A stretch of DNA of 64,000 nucleotides from Hahellaceae bacterium (GCA_024234575.1 JACKOB010000002.1:496001-560000); one strand, 5' to 3'. Shown: positions 34,121 through 43,372, numbered from the stretch's first letter. The notes: a model not told the origin generated them from the letters alone. Numbers and translations are program-made.

Positions 34121-34186
34121 ACCTCTGAACAAGTCGGAACAGCCTCTGGCCTCACAGCAGGGACCATTCTGACTTGTTTAGAGGCT
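34121..34186. repeat. Long imperfect inverted repeat, terminator or small mobile remnant
   Basis: ACCTCTGAACAAGTCGGAA (34121-34139) pairs with TTCTGACTTGTTTAGAGG (34167-34184) with two mismatches, around a 27-base loop. It lies between two converging genes. There is no T-run, though CTCCTTAATT follows. Its length and loop fit either a terminator or a palindromic repeat element of the REP/MITE type. No second copy was found in the window. Confidence 0.6.
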
Positions 34187-34240
34187 CCTTAATTGGCTGT
34201 TTCGTCGACCAGAGCCAGCTGGCCCTGGTCTACAGGTTGC

Positions 34241-34963
34241 CTACTCAGCAACTTCGCCGTTGTGATAAACGTTTTGCACGTCATCCAGATCATTTAGCAT
34301 ATCCATGAACTTTTCAAACATGGGTATGTCGTCACCTGTTATTTGAGTAGACGTTTGTGGAATAAACTGAATTTCATCCACATCATAATCAATCTCACCA
34401 AAGGCGTCGTTCAGGGCGCTTTTCGCTTTAAAGTAATCGGTATGTGGTGCAAATACGGTTATTTTACCGTCTTCGCACTCGATATCACTGACATCGACGT
34501 CTGCTTCCATCAGCGCTTCCAGTACCGCATCTTCATCTTCACCGGCAAATACCAGAATGGCACAGTGGTCGAACATATGGCTAACACTGCCCTGAGTACC
34601 AATTTTGCACTTGGTTTTGGTGAAACATAAGCGAACATCGCCAAAGGTGCGATTAGGGTTGTCGGTGAGGCAATCTACAATAACCATGCAATTACCTGGC
34701 CCGAAGCCTTCGTATCGTGCCGGGGAAAAGTCTTCTCCGCCACCACCCTTGGCTTTATCGATTGCTTTGTCGATAACATGGGTAGGTACCTGATCTTTTT
34801 TAGCGCGATCAATTAACCCGCGCAGCGTTAGGTTACCTGCGGGGTCTGTGCCACTTGCTTTGGCGCAAACATAAATTTCGCGACCATATCGACTATAGAC
34901 TTTAGCTTTGGCGTCGGCCGTTTTGGCCATTGATTCTTTGCGGTTTTGGTAGGCTCTGCCCAT
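34241..34963 (-). CDS. YebC/PmpR-family protein (YeeN type)
   Basis: 240-residue member of the YebC family, which includes transcription regulators and factors that relieve ribosome stalling at proline tracts. The start [21 protein letters not shown] differs from the YebC type (MAGHSKW) and fits the YeeN branch. The conserved block [16 protein letters not shown]...[23 protein letters not shown] and the QGSVSHMFD segment are clear. It is a single gene converging with the methyltransferase. DNA- versus ribosome-related function cannot be decided from sequence. Confidence 0.9.
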   Translation of the reverse strand: MGRAYQNRKESMAKTADAKAKVYSRYGREIYVCAKASGTDPAGNLTLRGLIDRAKKDQVPTHVIDKAIDKAKGGGGEDFSPARYEGFGPGNCMVIVDCLTDNPNRTFGDVRLCFTKTKCKIGTQGSVSHMFDHCAILVFAGEDEDAVLEALMEADVDVSDIECEDGKITVFAPHTDYFKAKSALNDAFGEIDYDVDEIQFIPQTSTQITGDDIPMFEKFMDMLNDLDDVQNVYHNGEVAE

Positions 34964-35054
34964 TACACGACCCCGTGAATTATTTTAAAAAAAACCGATT
35001 TTACAACGATGTATTTCGTTAAGAAACCTTTTACAGAAATATTCAAACTGGATT

Positions 35055-35879
35055 TCAGAAACGATAGGCAACTGCCGCTTTAGCACCTTGGTAACGCACA
35101 TCGACTTCCAGCTCGCTGGATGATTGCTTTCTGTTAGCATAAAGATCATAGAGTCCATACCCCATGCCAACACTCCATGCGTCCGTCAGGTTGTAATTGA
35201 CGGACGCATTAACATCAAGTAGCGAACCAGTAAACTGGTCAACTTTAAGATAAAAATATTGTGCATTCGCCGTAAGGTTCCAGCGCGGGTAGAATCGCCA
35301 CACACCGGTTAATCCGAAGTTTGGCAAAGGGGCCGTCACTGAGCTACTCACCGCTCTGGCCTGCGAAGAGTCACACTGACCATCCACACAAGCAGCTAAA
35401 GTACCACTAAAGCCAAGTTCGATAGGAATAATATGCAAGCCCGCATTAAGAGACAGATCATATGCATCTCGATGAAGCACTTTGTAACCGTAGGTTAACC
35501 GATAGACATCATAATTGAAGGTAGTGGTGATATCCGCTCCCACTTGAACTTCGTACACATTGTCATCAATCCAGTCAATTTCGAAAGGTTGCGAAATTCT
35601 GGTGTTTGTGCCATCTCTGTGCAGGCTAACATAAGAGAAGCCCAGCATGTGCCTTTCATTGAATTCGTAGGCAATACTCAGTTCAGGAAAAAAAGAGGCA
35701 TCCGTTACATTCAAATCTTTCTCAAAGCTAACCGAAACCTCTTCATCACCGCTTAAATTATTGGCTGAGACTGTCGAGCTGGATCTGGCATAAGTTCCAC
35801 CTGCAGAAATCACCCACTGCCCTGCATGTGCCGCCGATGATAAAAGAGTGGCCAGCAGGAAAAACATGCCTTTGTTCAT
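35055..35879 (-). CDS. Outer-membrane beta-barrel protein
   Basis: 274-residue exported protein with a signal peptide (MNKGMFFLLATLLSSAAHA). The rest is alternating amphipathic strands ending in AAVAYRF, whose terminal Phe is the usual outer-membrane insertion signal. One cysteine pair (ACVDGQC) lies in a predicted external loop. No specific family is recognised; it resembles hypothetical porin-like or lipid A deacylase-like barrels only in general form. It stands alone. Confidence 0.78.
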   Translation of the reverse strand: MNKGMFFLLATLLSSAAHAGQWVISAGGTYARSSSTVSANNLSGDEEVSVSFEKDLNVTDASFFPELSIAYEFNERHMLGFSYVSLHRDGTNTRISQPFEIDWIDDNVYEVQVGADITTTFNYDVYRLTYGYKVLHRDAYDLSLNAGLHIIPIELGFSGTLAACVDGQCDSSQARAVSSSVTAPLPNFGLTGVWRFYPRWNLTANAQYFYLKVDQFTGSLLDVNASVNYNLTDAWSVGMGYGLYDLYANRKQSSSELEVDVRYQGAKAAVAYRF

Positions 35880-36068
35880 AGTAAAGATTCCTTAAAAAGT
35901 AACACGGCAGAATAACACTAAGATCCGCCAGATATAATTGACCGCTCAGGCTCAAGCCTTCGTATCAGGACTGGTAGGAAATGTGCACTTTATAACACTA
36001 TATTGACCGCCTCAAAAGTCGTAACACGTTTATCCAGAGCAATATTGACTTGGGCGCAAAATATCTGG

Positions 36069-36656
36069 CTATATGCCTGATCCGGCAAGCACATCAGAAG
36101 ATTCGGCCGGAGGCGCAGACTTGAGAGAATAGTGATAGGTCATTTGGATAATACGTGCATCCGTGCTGGCACGATGTCGTTGGGCTTGCGTTCGTCTTAG
36201 CACGTCCTGCCGGATAAGCGCCCAGATTTTCATCTGCTGCTCGGACAAGAGTTTGGTGATGGCCTCCATACTAAACAGCTGCGGCATATCGGCCTCATCG
36301 TAGAGCTGGGCGATCCATGACATGTCATTACCCCAGGCATCCGAATAAACCGTTTGCCCACGTAAATGCTCGTTTAGCCAACGACAAACGTCGCGTGGGT
36401 TATTTCCTCTTTCAGCAAGTATTGTGCGGGATATTTTATGCAATGCTTCTGCGGATTCATCCCAGCGGCTCCAGTGGTTTGCCGGTTTGATAAGCTTGCA
36501 ATGGGGAGTCCCATCCGGCAAAACAAAACCAACTTCTATAGGGTAACTTCCGGCACCAAACCCCGATGCTTCCACATCGAGGATGATTGGTAATAGGTCG
36601 TGCCCCATCTGTTGACTAGTAAACACCCGACTCTCCTCACGCATCATGCCAGACAA
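36069..36656 (-). CDS. DEDDh-type 3'-5' exonuclease-like protein
   Basis: 195-residue protein of the RNase T/DnaQ fold. Exo I is ILDVEASGFG with Asp and Glu. Exo II is represented by VYSDAWGNDMSWIAQLYDEA, and Exo III by HRASTDARII with the catalytic His and Asp, so all DEDDh residues appear present. The sequence is shorter than most DnaQ epsilon subunits and lacks their tail. The start is uncertain: ATGs at 36656 and 36608 are both possible and neither has a strong Shine-Dalgarno. The substrate is unknown. Confidence 0.78.
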   Translation of the reverse strand: MSGMMREESRVFTSQQMGHDLLPIILDVEASGFGAGSYPIEVGFVLPDGTPHCKLIKPANHWSRWDESAEALHKISRTILAERGNNPRDVCRWLNEHLRGQTVYSDAWGNDMSWIAQLYDEADMPQLFSMEAITKLLSEQQMKIWALIRQDVLRRTQAQRHRASTDARIIQMTYHYSLKSAPPAESSDVLAGSGI

Positions 36657-36805
36657 AAACGAATGCCTAGAATAGAAACGACCTGTTTGCCCCTCTAAAT
36701 TTCCAGCAAAAGGCGCTTTTCAGAATCAAGTGTAGACTCGCCGCATTTAAATGTGTGTCTCATGGCGTAATCATTTGTTGTAAATTATTTAATCTGTGAA
36801 TCAAT

Positions 36806-37600
36806 CTACAACATGTCGGTTAAAAAGCGACGCACAATCTGTAAAAAAAGCGCTGGTTTTTCTGCATGTAACCAATGCCCCGTTGATGGGATGATGCGCA
36901 TTACTGCATGAGGAAATAATGTAGCGACTAACGAGGCGTATTTTGCGGTTATATAATCAGAGTTACCGCCTTTAATAAACAGTACTGGCCCCTGGTAGCC
37001 ATGGGGAAGCGTGCCCTTTGGTGCCGTCTGGCCAGCACTAATTGCCGGGTAATTAGCGATGATTGCCGCGAGGTTCATGCGCCAGGTGAAGGATGCGGCT
37101 CCGGATTTAACCAGATTTTTTAGAAGAAACTGCCGCACCGGCAACTCGTTGACATAGTTGGCCAGCTGTTTTTCTGCATCTGCTCGTGAAGCCAGTGATG
37201 CCAGGTCCAAAGACTGCAAGCCCGCAATAATTGCCTCATGGTGCGGTGGGTATTGTACCGGGGCGATATCCGCGACCAAAAGCTTATCGACCACCTCCGG
37301 ATGATTTAAAGCCAGCTGCATGGCCGTTTTGCCGCCCATCGAGTGTCCAAGCAAATGAGCTTTGTCGATTCCATGTAACTGCATGAAGCGATAGACATCT
37401 TCGCTCATCAGATCGTAATTCATGACGTCAGTGTGGGGTGATCGTCCATGATTACGCAGATCGAGACAATAAACCTGATAATCTGAAGCCAGACTGCGCG
37501 CAATAGACCCCAGGTTTTCCCATGAGCCAAACAAGCCATGCAAGAGGATAATCTTTGGGCCTTGGCCAAAGCTCTGGAAGTGGAGATTGATAGTACTCAT
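36806..37600 (-). CDS. Alpha/beta hydrolase, YbfF-type esterase
   Basis: 264-residue cytoplasmic esterase of the YbfF family (acyl-CoA or malonyl-CoA ester hydrolysis reported for relatives). Motifs: LLHGLFGSWENLG, the NHGRSPH oxyanion area, nucleophile Ser in LGHSMGGK, DIAPVQYP, and catalytic His in STGHWLHAEKP near the C-terminus. It is the fourth of four co-directional genes (antiporter, CBS protein, DUF1722 protein, esterase), only 12 bases after the DUF1722 gene, so it is probably co-transcribed. Confidence 0.88.
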   Translation of the reverse strand: MSTINLHFQSFGQGPKIILLHGLFGSWENLGSIARSLASDYQVYCLDLRNHGRSPHTDVMNYDLMSEDVYRFMQLHGIDKAHLLGHSMGGKTAMQLALNHPEVVDKLLVADIAPVQYPPHHEAIIAGLQSLDLASLASRADAEKQLANYVNELPVRQFLLKNLVKSGAASFTWRMNLAAIIANYPAISAGQTAPKGTLPHGYQGPVLFIKGGNSDYITAKYASLVATLFPHAVMRIIPSTGHWLHAEKPALFLQIVRRFLTDML

Positions 37601-37612
37601 TACCAGGTCACC

Positions 37613-38323
37613 TCACCCCTTCAACTGAGCTTCTGGAATCGATGGTAACCAGGCCGCCAACTCACTTAAAGAGGTTGAATTCAATAAATACGTATCCTGA
37701 TGATCAACCGCCTGCCGTTGAACTTCGGCGAGTAATTCTGCCAGCGTGGCGCGGTTAGGGTCTGCAGACGAGTGCCTCGAAACGTAGCCCCACATATGCT
37801 GTAACGAATTACGCAAACAACCTACCGCCGGTTTTACCCGACAAACCGCGGTTAACTGCACCAGTAGCGAATCAAATTCAATAGTGCGGGAGGCGACCTG
37901 TTTGCCAAACTGCAAATAGGCTTTATGGTTGCGGGCTAACGTTGAATACTTAAAGGACGCCCATAACTCATGCGGACTGCGTGGCAGACGAATACGTCCC
38001 AGCTTGCCTTTCTCGGCCCTTTCAGCAAGCACCTGGTATTGCTCTCTCAGCGAGTTCTCTGGCAACACCGGCCAGACAATCGACTCGTCAGTTAAGCGCA
38101 TCCAGTCCGGTGTCGGAATTCGGCGTAACTGCATCTCAGCCATCAACTCGTTAATACGCACAGTTAGAGCATCTTCATAGCCTTGCCAATGCTTGGGTAA
38201 CGATGGCGCAGCAATCGCACCTCTTTGTGATTTATTGTCCAGGAAAACGGATATCCGACGCATTTGCTCACCGAGCAATTCGTCATCAAAAAAGCCAGGT
38301 GACAAATCGGAAAAAAAATTCAC
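37613..38323 (-). CDS. DUF1722 (YbgA-like) protein
   Basis: Protein of unknown function whose C-terminal half matches the DUF1722/YbgA pattern: SFKYSTLARNHKAYLQFGKQVA and LRNSLQHMWGYVSRHSSADPNRATLAELL. In other bacteria this domain is often linked to DNA repair or photolyase genes. From the chosen GTG start (GGAG eleven bases upstream) it has 236 residues. An ATG-started longer frame (38386) would overlap the CBS gene by 31 bases. No catalytic motif is visible. Confidence 0.72.
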   Translation of the reverse strand: MNFFSDLSPGFFDDELLGEQMRRISVFLDNKSQRGAIAAPSLPKHWQGYEDALTVRINELMAEMQLRRIPTPDWMRLTDESIVWPVLPENSLREQYQVLAERAEKGKLGRIRLPRSPHELWASFKYSTLARNHKAYLQFGKQVASRTIEFDSLLVQLTAVCRVKPAVGCLRNSLQHMWGYVSRHSSADPNRATLAELLAEVQRQAVDHQDTYLLNSTSLSELAAWLPSIPEAQLKG

Positions 38324-38355
38324 GTTTGCTCTTACTCCCCTCTGGTTAACAAGAT

Positions 38356-38850
38356 TTAAACAGGCACTATGCCAGAACTCGCGCAATAACGGATTATATC
38401 CATCATGGTGATGTCATTGATAATTCGGTTCGTGCTGTCAACAACCGGCACCTCATCCTGGTGGAAGCTGATCATATCAGTCAGCAGTGCTGCCAATTCG
38501 TCACTGGCAGTGCAGTGCAGGCGTTCGTTATGCATAAGGTCTGCGGCAGTTTCTGAAACAGCCTGACTCAACAAGCTGCGTTTGTCGAGATACTCATCGT
38601 GATAATGAATAAATAAGTGCTTAACCAGCTCTTCCTGAGTAACCGCCCCCGCCAGCGCACCGTTTTCATCAACCACGTAAATCACCCGGGAATACGTCGA
38701 CTGGGTGAAACAATTAACAATCTCTTCGATGGATGCGGACTCACGCACAACGGGTAATGGTCGGTGACCAATAAACGCCAGCACATCCCCCACATTACCT
38801 AATGTTTCATTTTTTGCTGAATACTCTTTTGCCCGATTGGAATTGCTCAC
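38356..38850 (-). CDS. CBS-domain protein beside a cation antiporter
   Basis: 164-residue protein with two CBS motifs: PLPVVRESASIEEIVNCFTQSTYSRVIYVVDENGALAGAVTQEELVKHL, and a second ending DEVPVVDSTNRIINDITMMDIIRY. It lies 47 bases after the antiporter gene in the same direction. A plausible role is control of that transporter by nucleotide binding, which is inference from context only. The N-terminal 20 residues are charged and probably flexible. Confidence 0.82.
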   Translation of the reverse strand: MSNSNRAKEYSAKNETLGNVGDVLAFIGHRPLPVVRESASIEEIVNCFTQSTYSRVIYVVDENGALAGAVTQEELVKHLFIHYHDEYLDKRSLLSQAVSETAADLMHNERLHCTASDELAALLTDMISFHQDEVPVVDSTNRIINDITMMDIIRYCASSGIVPV

Positions 38851-38897
38851 GTTCTAACTCCTTTTTGCTGCACCTGTTCGAGGCTTGCGACATCGAC

Positions 38898-40163
38898 CTA
38901 CCCCAACTCCCCCGCTCGTGCCAGGGATCGCCGAACGAACAGTGGACCAATGATTTCAAACAGTATTGTAGTGGCTGTTATAGTCGTCAGCACAAGCTGC
39001 CCCACTTCTACAGCTCTCGGCACAGAGTGCATCTGGGACAACTCGGTATAAACGATTAGGGATAAGCCCACCGCCAGCCCGGCTTGTGAAAGTATTGCCA
39101 ATCCTAAGTTGCGTCGTATTGTCGGCTCGGCACCGCCAACCACACAGCCCACCCAGGCGCCACCCGCTTTACCGGCGACCCTGCTAAAGAAATATAGTAA
39201 TGACAGTCCTCCTGCCGTTGCCAGAGCACCTAAATCAAGATGAGCCCCCGCCAAGGCGAAAAACAAAACGAAGGTCAGTGGCATGATACCGTTAATCAAC
39301 TCGCGTACGCGGCGCAACAACCCTTCCTTACCGGCATTAACCAGATAAATCCCAACGCCCATATTGGCTAAAATCAACGATAGATGCAGCCACTGGCATA
39401 TGCCACACACGAGAATTATTAAGCCAATCGTAAGTATCAGTAAGTCGCCTTGTTTGCGTGCGCGGCGGGCCAACTCAAAATAAACCTTACCCCCTATCCA
39501 GCCTATCAGTGCCGCACCGCCTATTTCTATTACAGGCTGCATAATCTGCTCTGATAGAGACAATGTGTGGGCTAAACCGTTTTCATGTAACAGCAGGTAT
39601 TTGGCCATCACGAGTGCAAAGCCGTAGATCACAACCGAAAGCGCATCATCCAGACCAACCACGGCATAAATTGTTCGGGTTAATGGTCCTTTCGCCTGAT
39701 ATTCCTGAATCACGGCAACTGTGCCCGCCGGGGCACTGGCCGCAGCAATGGCGCCCAGTAAAATTGCCAGCGGCCAATCCTGTGTAAACATGCCAACAAA
39801 AAGAGTTACCACTAAAAACGCGAGAAACGTTTCTGAAAAAATAATAACCGCCAGACTCCAGCCCAGCTTTTTAAACAACTGGAACTTCAACTCTGCCCCA
39901 ATGGTAAACGCTACCAGACCTAAACCAATGTCAATAATAAAATTGAGGCTGCTGACCAGATCGGCAGATAATAACGAGAATACATGCGGCCCCATAATAA
40001 CGCCGAGTCCCATATAACCCAGTAAAGCCGGCAGCTGTAACTTTCTGGCGACAGCCCCTGCATATAATGCTGCCACAGTCAGCAAACCAATGACTAAAAG
40101 TGAATTCCAGGATGTTGTCACATCATTTCCCTGTTTATTATTTTGTGACTCTATTTCTATCAT
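38898..40163 (-). CDS. Cation:proton antiporter (CPA2 family)
   Basis: 421-residue inner-membrane antiporter with about 12-13 helices, of the KefB/NapA-like Na+(K+)/H+ exchanger group. The ion-binding region is seen as GAIAAASAPAGTVAVIQEYQAKGPLTRTIYAVVGLDDALSVVIYG, with the double acidic GLDDA. FTIGAELKFQLFKKLG matches the first half. The usual C-terminal TrkA-N domain is absent, so it is a short form. The next gene encodes a CBS protein, a possible regulatory partner. Confidence 0.88.
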   Translation of the reverse strand: MIEIESQNNKQGNDVTTSWNSLLVIGLLTVAALYAGAVARKLQLPALLGYMGLGVIMGPHVFSLLSADLVSSLNFIIDIGLGLVAFTIGAELKFQLFKKLGWSLAVIIFSETFLAFLVVTLFVGMFTQDWPLAILLGAIAAASAPAGTVAVIQEYQAKGPLTRTIYAVVGLDDALSVVIYGFALVMAKYLLLHENGLAHTLSLSEQIMQPVIEIGGAALIGWIGGKVYFELARRARKQGDLLILTIGLIILVCGICQWLHLSLILANMGVGIYLVNAGKEGLLRRVRELINGIMPLTFVLFFALAGAHLDLGALATAGGLSLLYFFSRVAGKAGGAWVGCVVGGAEPTIRRNLGLAILSQAGLAVGLSLIVYTELSQMHSVPRAVEVGQLVLTTITATTILFEIIGPLFVRRSLARAGELG

Positions 40164-40254
40164 GTCAGCGGCTGAATTTCTGCCATTGTCACCTTAAAAA
40201 GCAAAATAATCGCCTATACTGAACGGGTAATCTTTTGCTGGAGAAACCAACCGC

Positions 40255-40716
40255 ATGACACATTCTGACCTGGAACCTGCCATTGTTGAGGGGGCCCTGG
40301 ATAAAGTCGATCGCAGGTCCTGCCGACGATTCCCGGCCACAGAATTACTTGCCAGGGTTAAAATTAAATCCGGCATTTTTAGCCAACACTGGGAAGACAT
40401 CCGGACGGCAGATTACAATAAGAAAGGACTGGCATTTATCACTAACCAGCAGTTTAGCGAAGGTCAGGAGATTACGCTGCAAATCACATTGATGATGGAG
40501 ATGGGAAATATACAAGTCAACGATGTTAAAGCCATTGTGAAAAACTGCACACCAGCAACCGACACACCTGAACCGGGGGCTTATCACGTGGGTACATTGT
40601 TTAATTACGCGGCTAATCGGCATATGAAGTCCCTCGACACACAATCTCAGCTTGGCCGAATCGAGGGGATTTTAGACCGCAGCCTAAATCTAAAACTAAA
40701 GCTATCCCAGCAATAA
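40255..40716 (+). CDS. PilZ-domain protein, paralogue of the one at 18142
   Basis: 153-residue probable cyclic di-GMP receptor. DRRSCRRFP gives the RxxxR motif and DYNKKGLAF the second motif, with Asn in place of Ser. The C-terminal tail (NRHMKSLDTQSQLGRIEGILDRSL) matches the tail of the PilZ protein at 18142 in pattern and spacing. GGAG lies 12 bases before the ATG. It is a single gene between minus-strand neighbours. Confidence 0.82.
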   Translation: MTHSDLEPAIVEGALDKVDRRSCRRFPATELLARVKIKSGIFSQHWEDIRTADYNKKGLAFITNQQFSEGQEITLQITLMMEMGNIQVNDVKAIVKNCTPATDTPEPGAYHVGTLFNYAANRHMKSLDTQSQLGRIEGILDRSLNLKLKLSQQ

Positions 40717-40726
40717 CCTGTTAATT

Positions 40727-40963
40727 TTAATCGATTCCGGGTGGTGGGTTGTCAGCCTCTCTCCGTGCTATTTGTTGGGCTTTCGAGTAAGCGGTATAAG
40801 CTGAAACAATATGGCAGATCCATCCCAAAAAACCGCCTGTACCTATCCATAAACCGGGTGTAAAGATAAACCAGAAAAGCGCACGCCAAAAATGTCCGTT
40901 ATAAACCTGACCCGCCCCCGGAAGAATCAGACTTAACACTGCTGCAATGCCTTCTTTTGCCAT
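40727..40963 (-). CDS. Small membrane protein with TM2-like hairpin
   Basis: 78 residues from the ATG at 40963 (GAGGA eight bases upstream). Two hydrophobic segments: AAVLSLILPGAGQVYNGHF and FWFIFTPGLWIGTGGFLGWICHIVSAYTAY. The PGAGQVYNG motif is typical of TM2-like proteins (usually PG-GxHRFY). A basic tail with Pro follows. The function is unknown. The longer frame to 41008 lacks a ribosome site. It is separated from the DUF1439-like gene by about 50 bases and may be co-transcribed with it. Confidence 0.75.
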   Translation of the reverse strand: MAKEGIAAVLSLILPGAGQVYNGHFWRALFWFIFTPGLWIGTGGFLGWICHIVSAYTAYSKAQQIARREADNPPPGID

Positions 40964-41012
40964 TTGCAAATTCCTCACGTTGCCATCTAGCGGAGACCCG
41001 CCACTCAAACTG

Positions 41013-41576
41013 TTACTTTTGTGACACTATCTCAAAGGCGATACGGCCGGGCACAACTTTGATATTTAATGGTGCCGTCATCAACATTTGCTCCGCCAGG
41101 TTATTACCATTTAGACGATACACGGGCACATGCTCCAACATTTGCGCCACCATACCAAACGCCTGTTTCGCGACAGGGTCAATCTCTGCATTGAAAAAAC
41201 TGCTCTCTAAGCGGCTATCAATTAATGCCATCCGTTTAATATAAACTGCTTTCTCTTTACCATCGTAAAAAGGCTCGCCTTCAACCTTTAAATAAAGAGT
41301 GGCGGGAACCTTCATCAGCAGCGCGTTCAATGCGGCTTCCATATCAAGCTCAAGCACGATCACATCACGCCCGTCCGGGCCAATTTCTATATCAATATCC
41401 TGTAGTTTGAAGCTTAGCGGCGAACCGCTTTGTAACTGCTCATTGTCAAACTGACGAATTGCAGTGCGCGTATAGCTTTCAAGCTCTTTCGAGGTTAGTG
41501 AATACGGAGTGATGGATGCACAGCCAACGATTAGCTGAGGCAGAAAGACAAATATAAAGAACAATTTTAAGGTCAT
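41013..41576 (-). CDS. DUF1439 (YceB-like) lipoprotein
   Basis: 187 residues from the ATG at 41576. Signal MTLKLFFIFVFLPQLIVGC with a lipobox Cys19. The mature domain has the YceB pattern: SLTSKELESYTRTAIRQ, LELDMEAALNALLMKVPATLYLKVEGEPFYDGKEKAVYIKRMALIDSRLE and MTAPLNIKVVPGRIAFEI at the end. YceB of E. coli is an outer-membrane-associated lipoprotein of uncertain role. The open frame extends to 41648, but those residues are hydrophilic and would precede the signal. Confidence 0.82.
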   Translation of the reverse strand: MTLKLFFIFVFLPQLIVGCASITPYSLTSKELESYTRTAIRQFDNEQLQSGSPLSFKLQDIDIEIGPDGRDVIVLELDMEAALNALLMKVPATLYLKVEGEPFYDGKEKAVYIKRMALIDSRLESSFFNAEIDPVAKQAFGMVAQMLEHVPVYRLNGNNLAEQMLMTAPLNIKVVPGRIAFEIVSQK

Positions 41577-41898
41577 CAGCCATTTCTTATGCTGATCGAG
41601 AAAAACATATGACGGGAGGGAAGAACTATTCATCGACATGTTACCCAAATAATGAGAATGCCGGTTTTATAGCACAGCTACAGCGGGAAAACACTAATCG
41701 AAAAATACCAACGCCACACCTGCTTTTCTGATTGGTACTTTAGATGCAGATAATTGTGATGGCACTACAGTAAAAAATTAAAGCCGTACACCCCTCCGGC
41801 AGCGAACCACCAAAAAAGTAACGGCTTTATTGATAAGGCTTTCAGCGAAAGGTATTGTCAATACCGATTCGAACTACAACCTCATAGCAGGGAATGAT

Positions 41899-41991
41899 TT
41901 AGCAGTAATAAATACTGTTTAAATATTCTGCTAAGGCAACCATGTTTTTTTGTTCTTCTTCGTTGTGTGGTGTGAAAATTTCAAGATCCAT
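41899..41991 (-). CDS. Possible 30-residue peptide gene
   Basis: A short frame with ATG at 41991 and TAA at 41899-41901. An AAAGAGAGCTC purine run gives a Shine-Dalgarno six to ten bases upstream. The peptide starts MDLEIFTPHNEEEQKN, continues with an amphipathic MVALAEYLNSI segment, and ends IYYC with a C-terminal Cys. It is acidic and has no signal sequence. The frame is short, so chance is possible. No modifying enzyme is next to it, and it is divergent from the AraC regulator. Confidence 0.4.
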   Translation of the reverse strand: MDLEIFTPHNEEEQKNMVALAEYLNSIYYC

Positions 41992-42025
41992 GATGAGCTC
42001 TCTTTAATGTTGGTATCGTTTATAA

Positions 42026-42047
42026 CTCTTCTGACCCTTCAGAAGAG
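42026..42047 (-). other. 9-bp perfect hairpin in the leader of the small frame
   Basis: CTCTTCTGA and TCAGAAGAG pair perfectly around a four-base loop, 35 bases upstream of the small ATG on the minus strand. It may be a regulatory leader hairpin, or an operator of the flanking AraC regulator. Confidence 0.45.
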
Positions 42048-42288
42048 ATTACTCACACTATCGTGCAAGTAAAACAGATCAATGACGCTACGATGACAAA
42101 CCTTTCATAACATAACTAAAAAGTTCGCTCGCTGCTTTTACATGACCTATGTTAGATTAATTGGTTACAACCTGCTTGACACATTGTGCCTATCTTTTGA
42201 CCAGCTGTTGCAATATTTCACAATTTGCTGATTCCTGGGTACAAAGGTTGATCTGCTCACCTATTCGGAGAACGCCTGCTGGCAGACT

Positions 42289-43296
42289 ATGAGCAACGAG
42301 TTATTGGTTAGCGCATCTTCAGCAAGAACGCTCGTTTCCTTTTTAGAAGGAATCAACGTTACCCATGCTGAAATGGAAAGCAAAACCGGCATTGTCATTG
42401 CTGACCTTGAGAAGCCAGACTCCCGCATTCCCATTACGCCCTACAATCAGCTTTGGAACCTGGCACTGCTTAAGTCTAAAGACCCGGCACTTGGCTTACA
42501 CCTGGGAGAAATGGTCAACGAAGAACAGATGGGGGTAATCGGCCACATCACCTTTAATAACCCTACGCTAGGTGAAGCGCTGGCCCAGTTCACACGCTTG
42601 TTTCAGCTGGTCAATGAAGGCATGCGGGCCGAATTGATTGTGCAGGATGAGCTCGCTATTTTACGCTATCTGTGGGATGCACCAGAGTTTTATTCAACCC
42701 CCAACATGGAACGCACGATGGCTGTGTCGATCACCCGGGCACGGTCCTATATTGCTCAGCAGCTTAAGGTGGAGTACGTGTCCTTCCAGCATCCGCAACC
42801 TTCGTATATCGATGAATACAACAGGATTTTTAATTGTCCGCTAAAATTTGGTGACGATTGCTCCAGCATCGCCTTTAAGTCGCATTTTCTTGACTACAAA
42901 CTACCCAAAGGTAATCCTTACATCCACCAGGTTCTCACCCGCCATGTCGAAAATCTGCTAAAAAAGCTAAGGGCGCGAAACTCGTTTTCCAGTCAGATTC
43001 GTAACCTGATCGCCAAAGAGTTATCTAAAAATGCAATTGATGCTGAAACCATTGCCAGCCAGATGCATATGAGCCGACACACCCTCTATCGCAAGCTAAA
43101 AAGTGAAAACCATTCGTTTCAGGAACTGGTTGAAGATGTACGCCAGGAAAAAGCAATGAAGTATCTCTCTGAGGACAAATATTCGCTCAGTGAGATCGCT
43201 TTTCTGTTGGGTTTTTCTGAGCTCAGCGCATTCAGCCGTGCTTTCAAACGCTGGACCGGTAAGTCGCCCGCCCAATTCATGAAAGAAAAGAGCTAG
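42289..43296 (+). CDS. AraC-family transcriptional regulator
   Basis: 335 residues. The N-terminal part is the arabinose-binding-domain type found in ArgR/OruR/virulence regulators (ITPYNQLWNLALLKSKDPALGLHLGEMV...GVIGHITFNNPTLGEALAQF). The C-terminal part holds two helix-turn-helix motifs: DAETIASQMHMSRHTLYRKLKSENHSF, and YSLSEIAFLLGFSELSAFSRAFKRWTGKSPAQF, the AraC signature. It lies upstream of a small membrane protein gene and the branched-chain amino acid operon. Control of those genes is plausible but unproven. Confidence 0.88.
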   Translation: MSNELLVSASSARTLVSFLEGINVTHAEMESKTGIVIADLEKPDSRIPITPYNQLWNLALLKSKDPALGLHLGEMVNEEQMGVIGHITFNNPTLGEALAQFTRLFQLVNEGMRAELIVQDELAILRYLWDAPEFYSTPNMERTMAVSITRARSYIAQQLKVEYVSFQHPQPSYIDEYNRIFNCPLKFGDDCSSIAFKSHFLDYKLPKGNPYIHQVLTRHVENLLKKLRARNSFSSQIRNLIAKELSKNAIDAETIASQMHMSRHTLYRKLKSENHSFQELVEDVRQEKAMKYLSEDKYSLSEIAFLLGFSELSAFSRAFKRWTGKSPAQFMKEKS

Positions 43297-43372
43297 CATC
43301 AAACATCAGTGGCTACGGCATCAAATTGGCGTTTCTGTTTCTTTATGAATATATCGTTAAGGAGGGTAAATC

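Larger units (their letters stand above)
41649..42288. other. Gene-poor region upstream of the AraC gene
   Basis: No long frame is convincing over 640 bases. A 30-residue frame with Shine-Dalgarno lies on the minus strand (41899-41991), preceded in its leader by a perfect 9-bp hairpin. The segment 42150-42288 carries the plus-strand promoter region of the AraC gene. The remainder shows no structure I can name. Confidence 0.5.

Noticed and set aside
41860..41880. tRNA T-arm-like GATTCGAACT element
   Set aside because: No matching acceptor, D or anticodon arms could be found around it.
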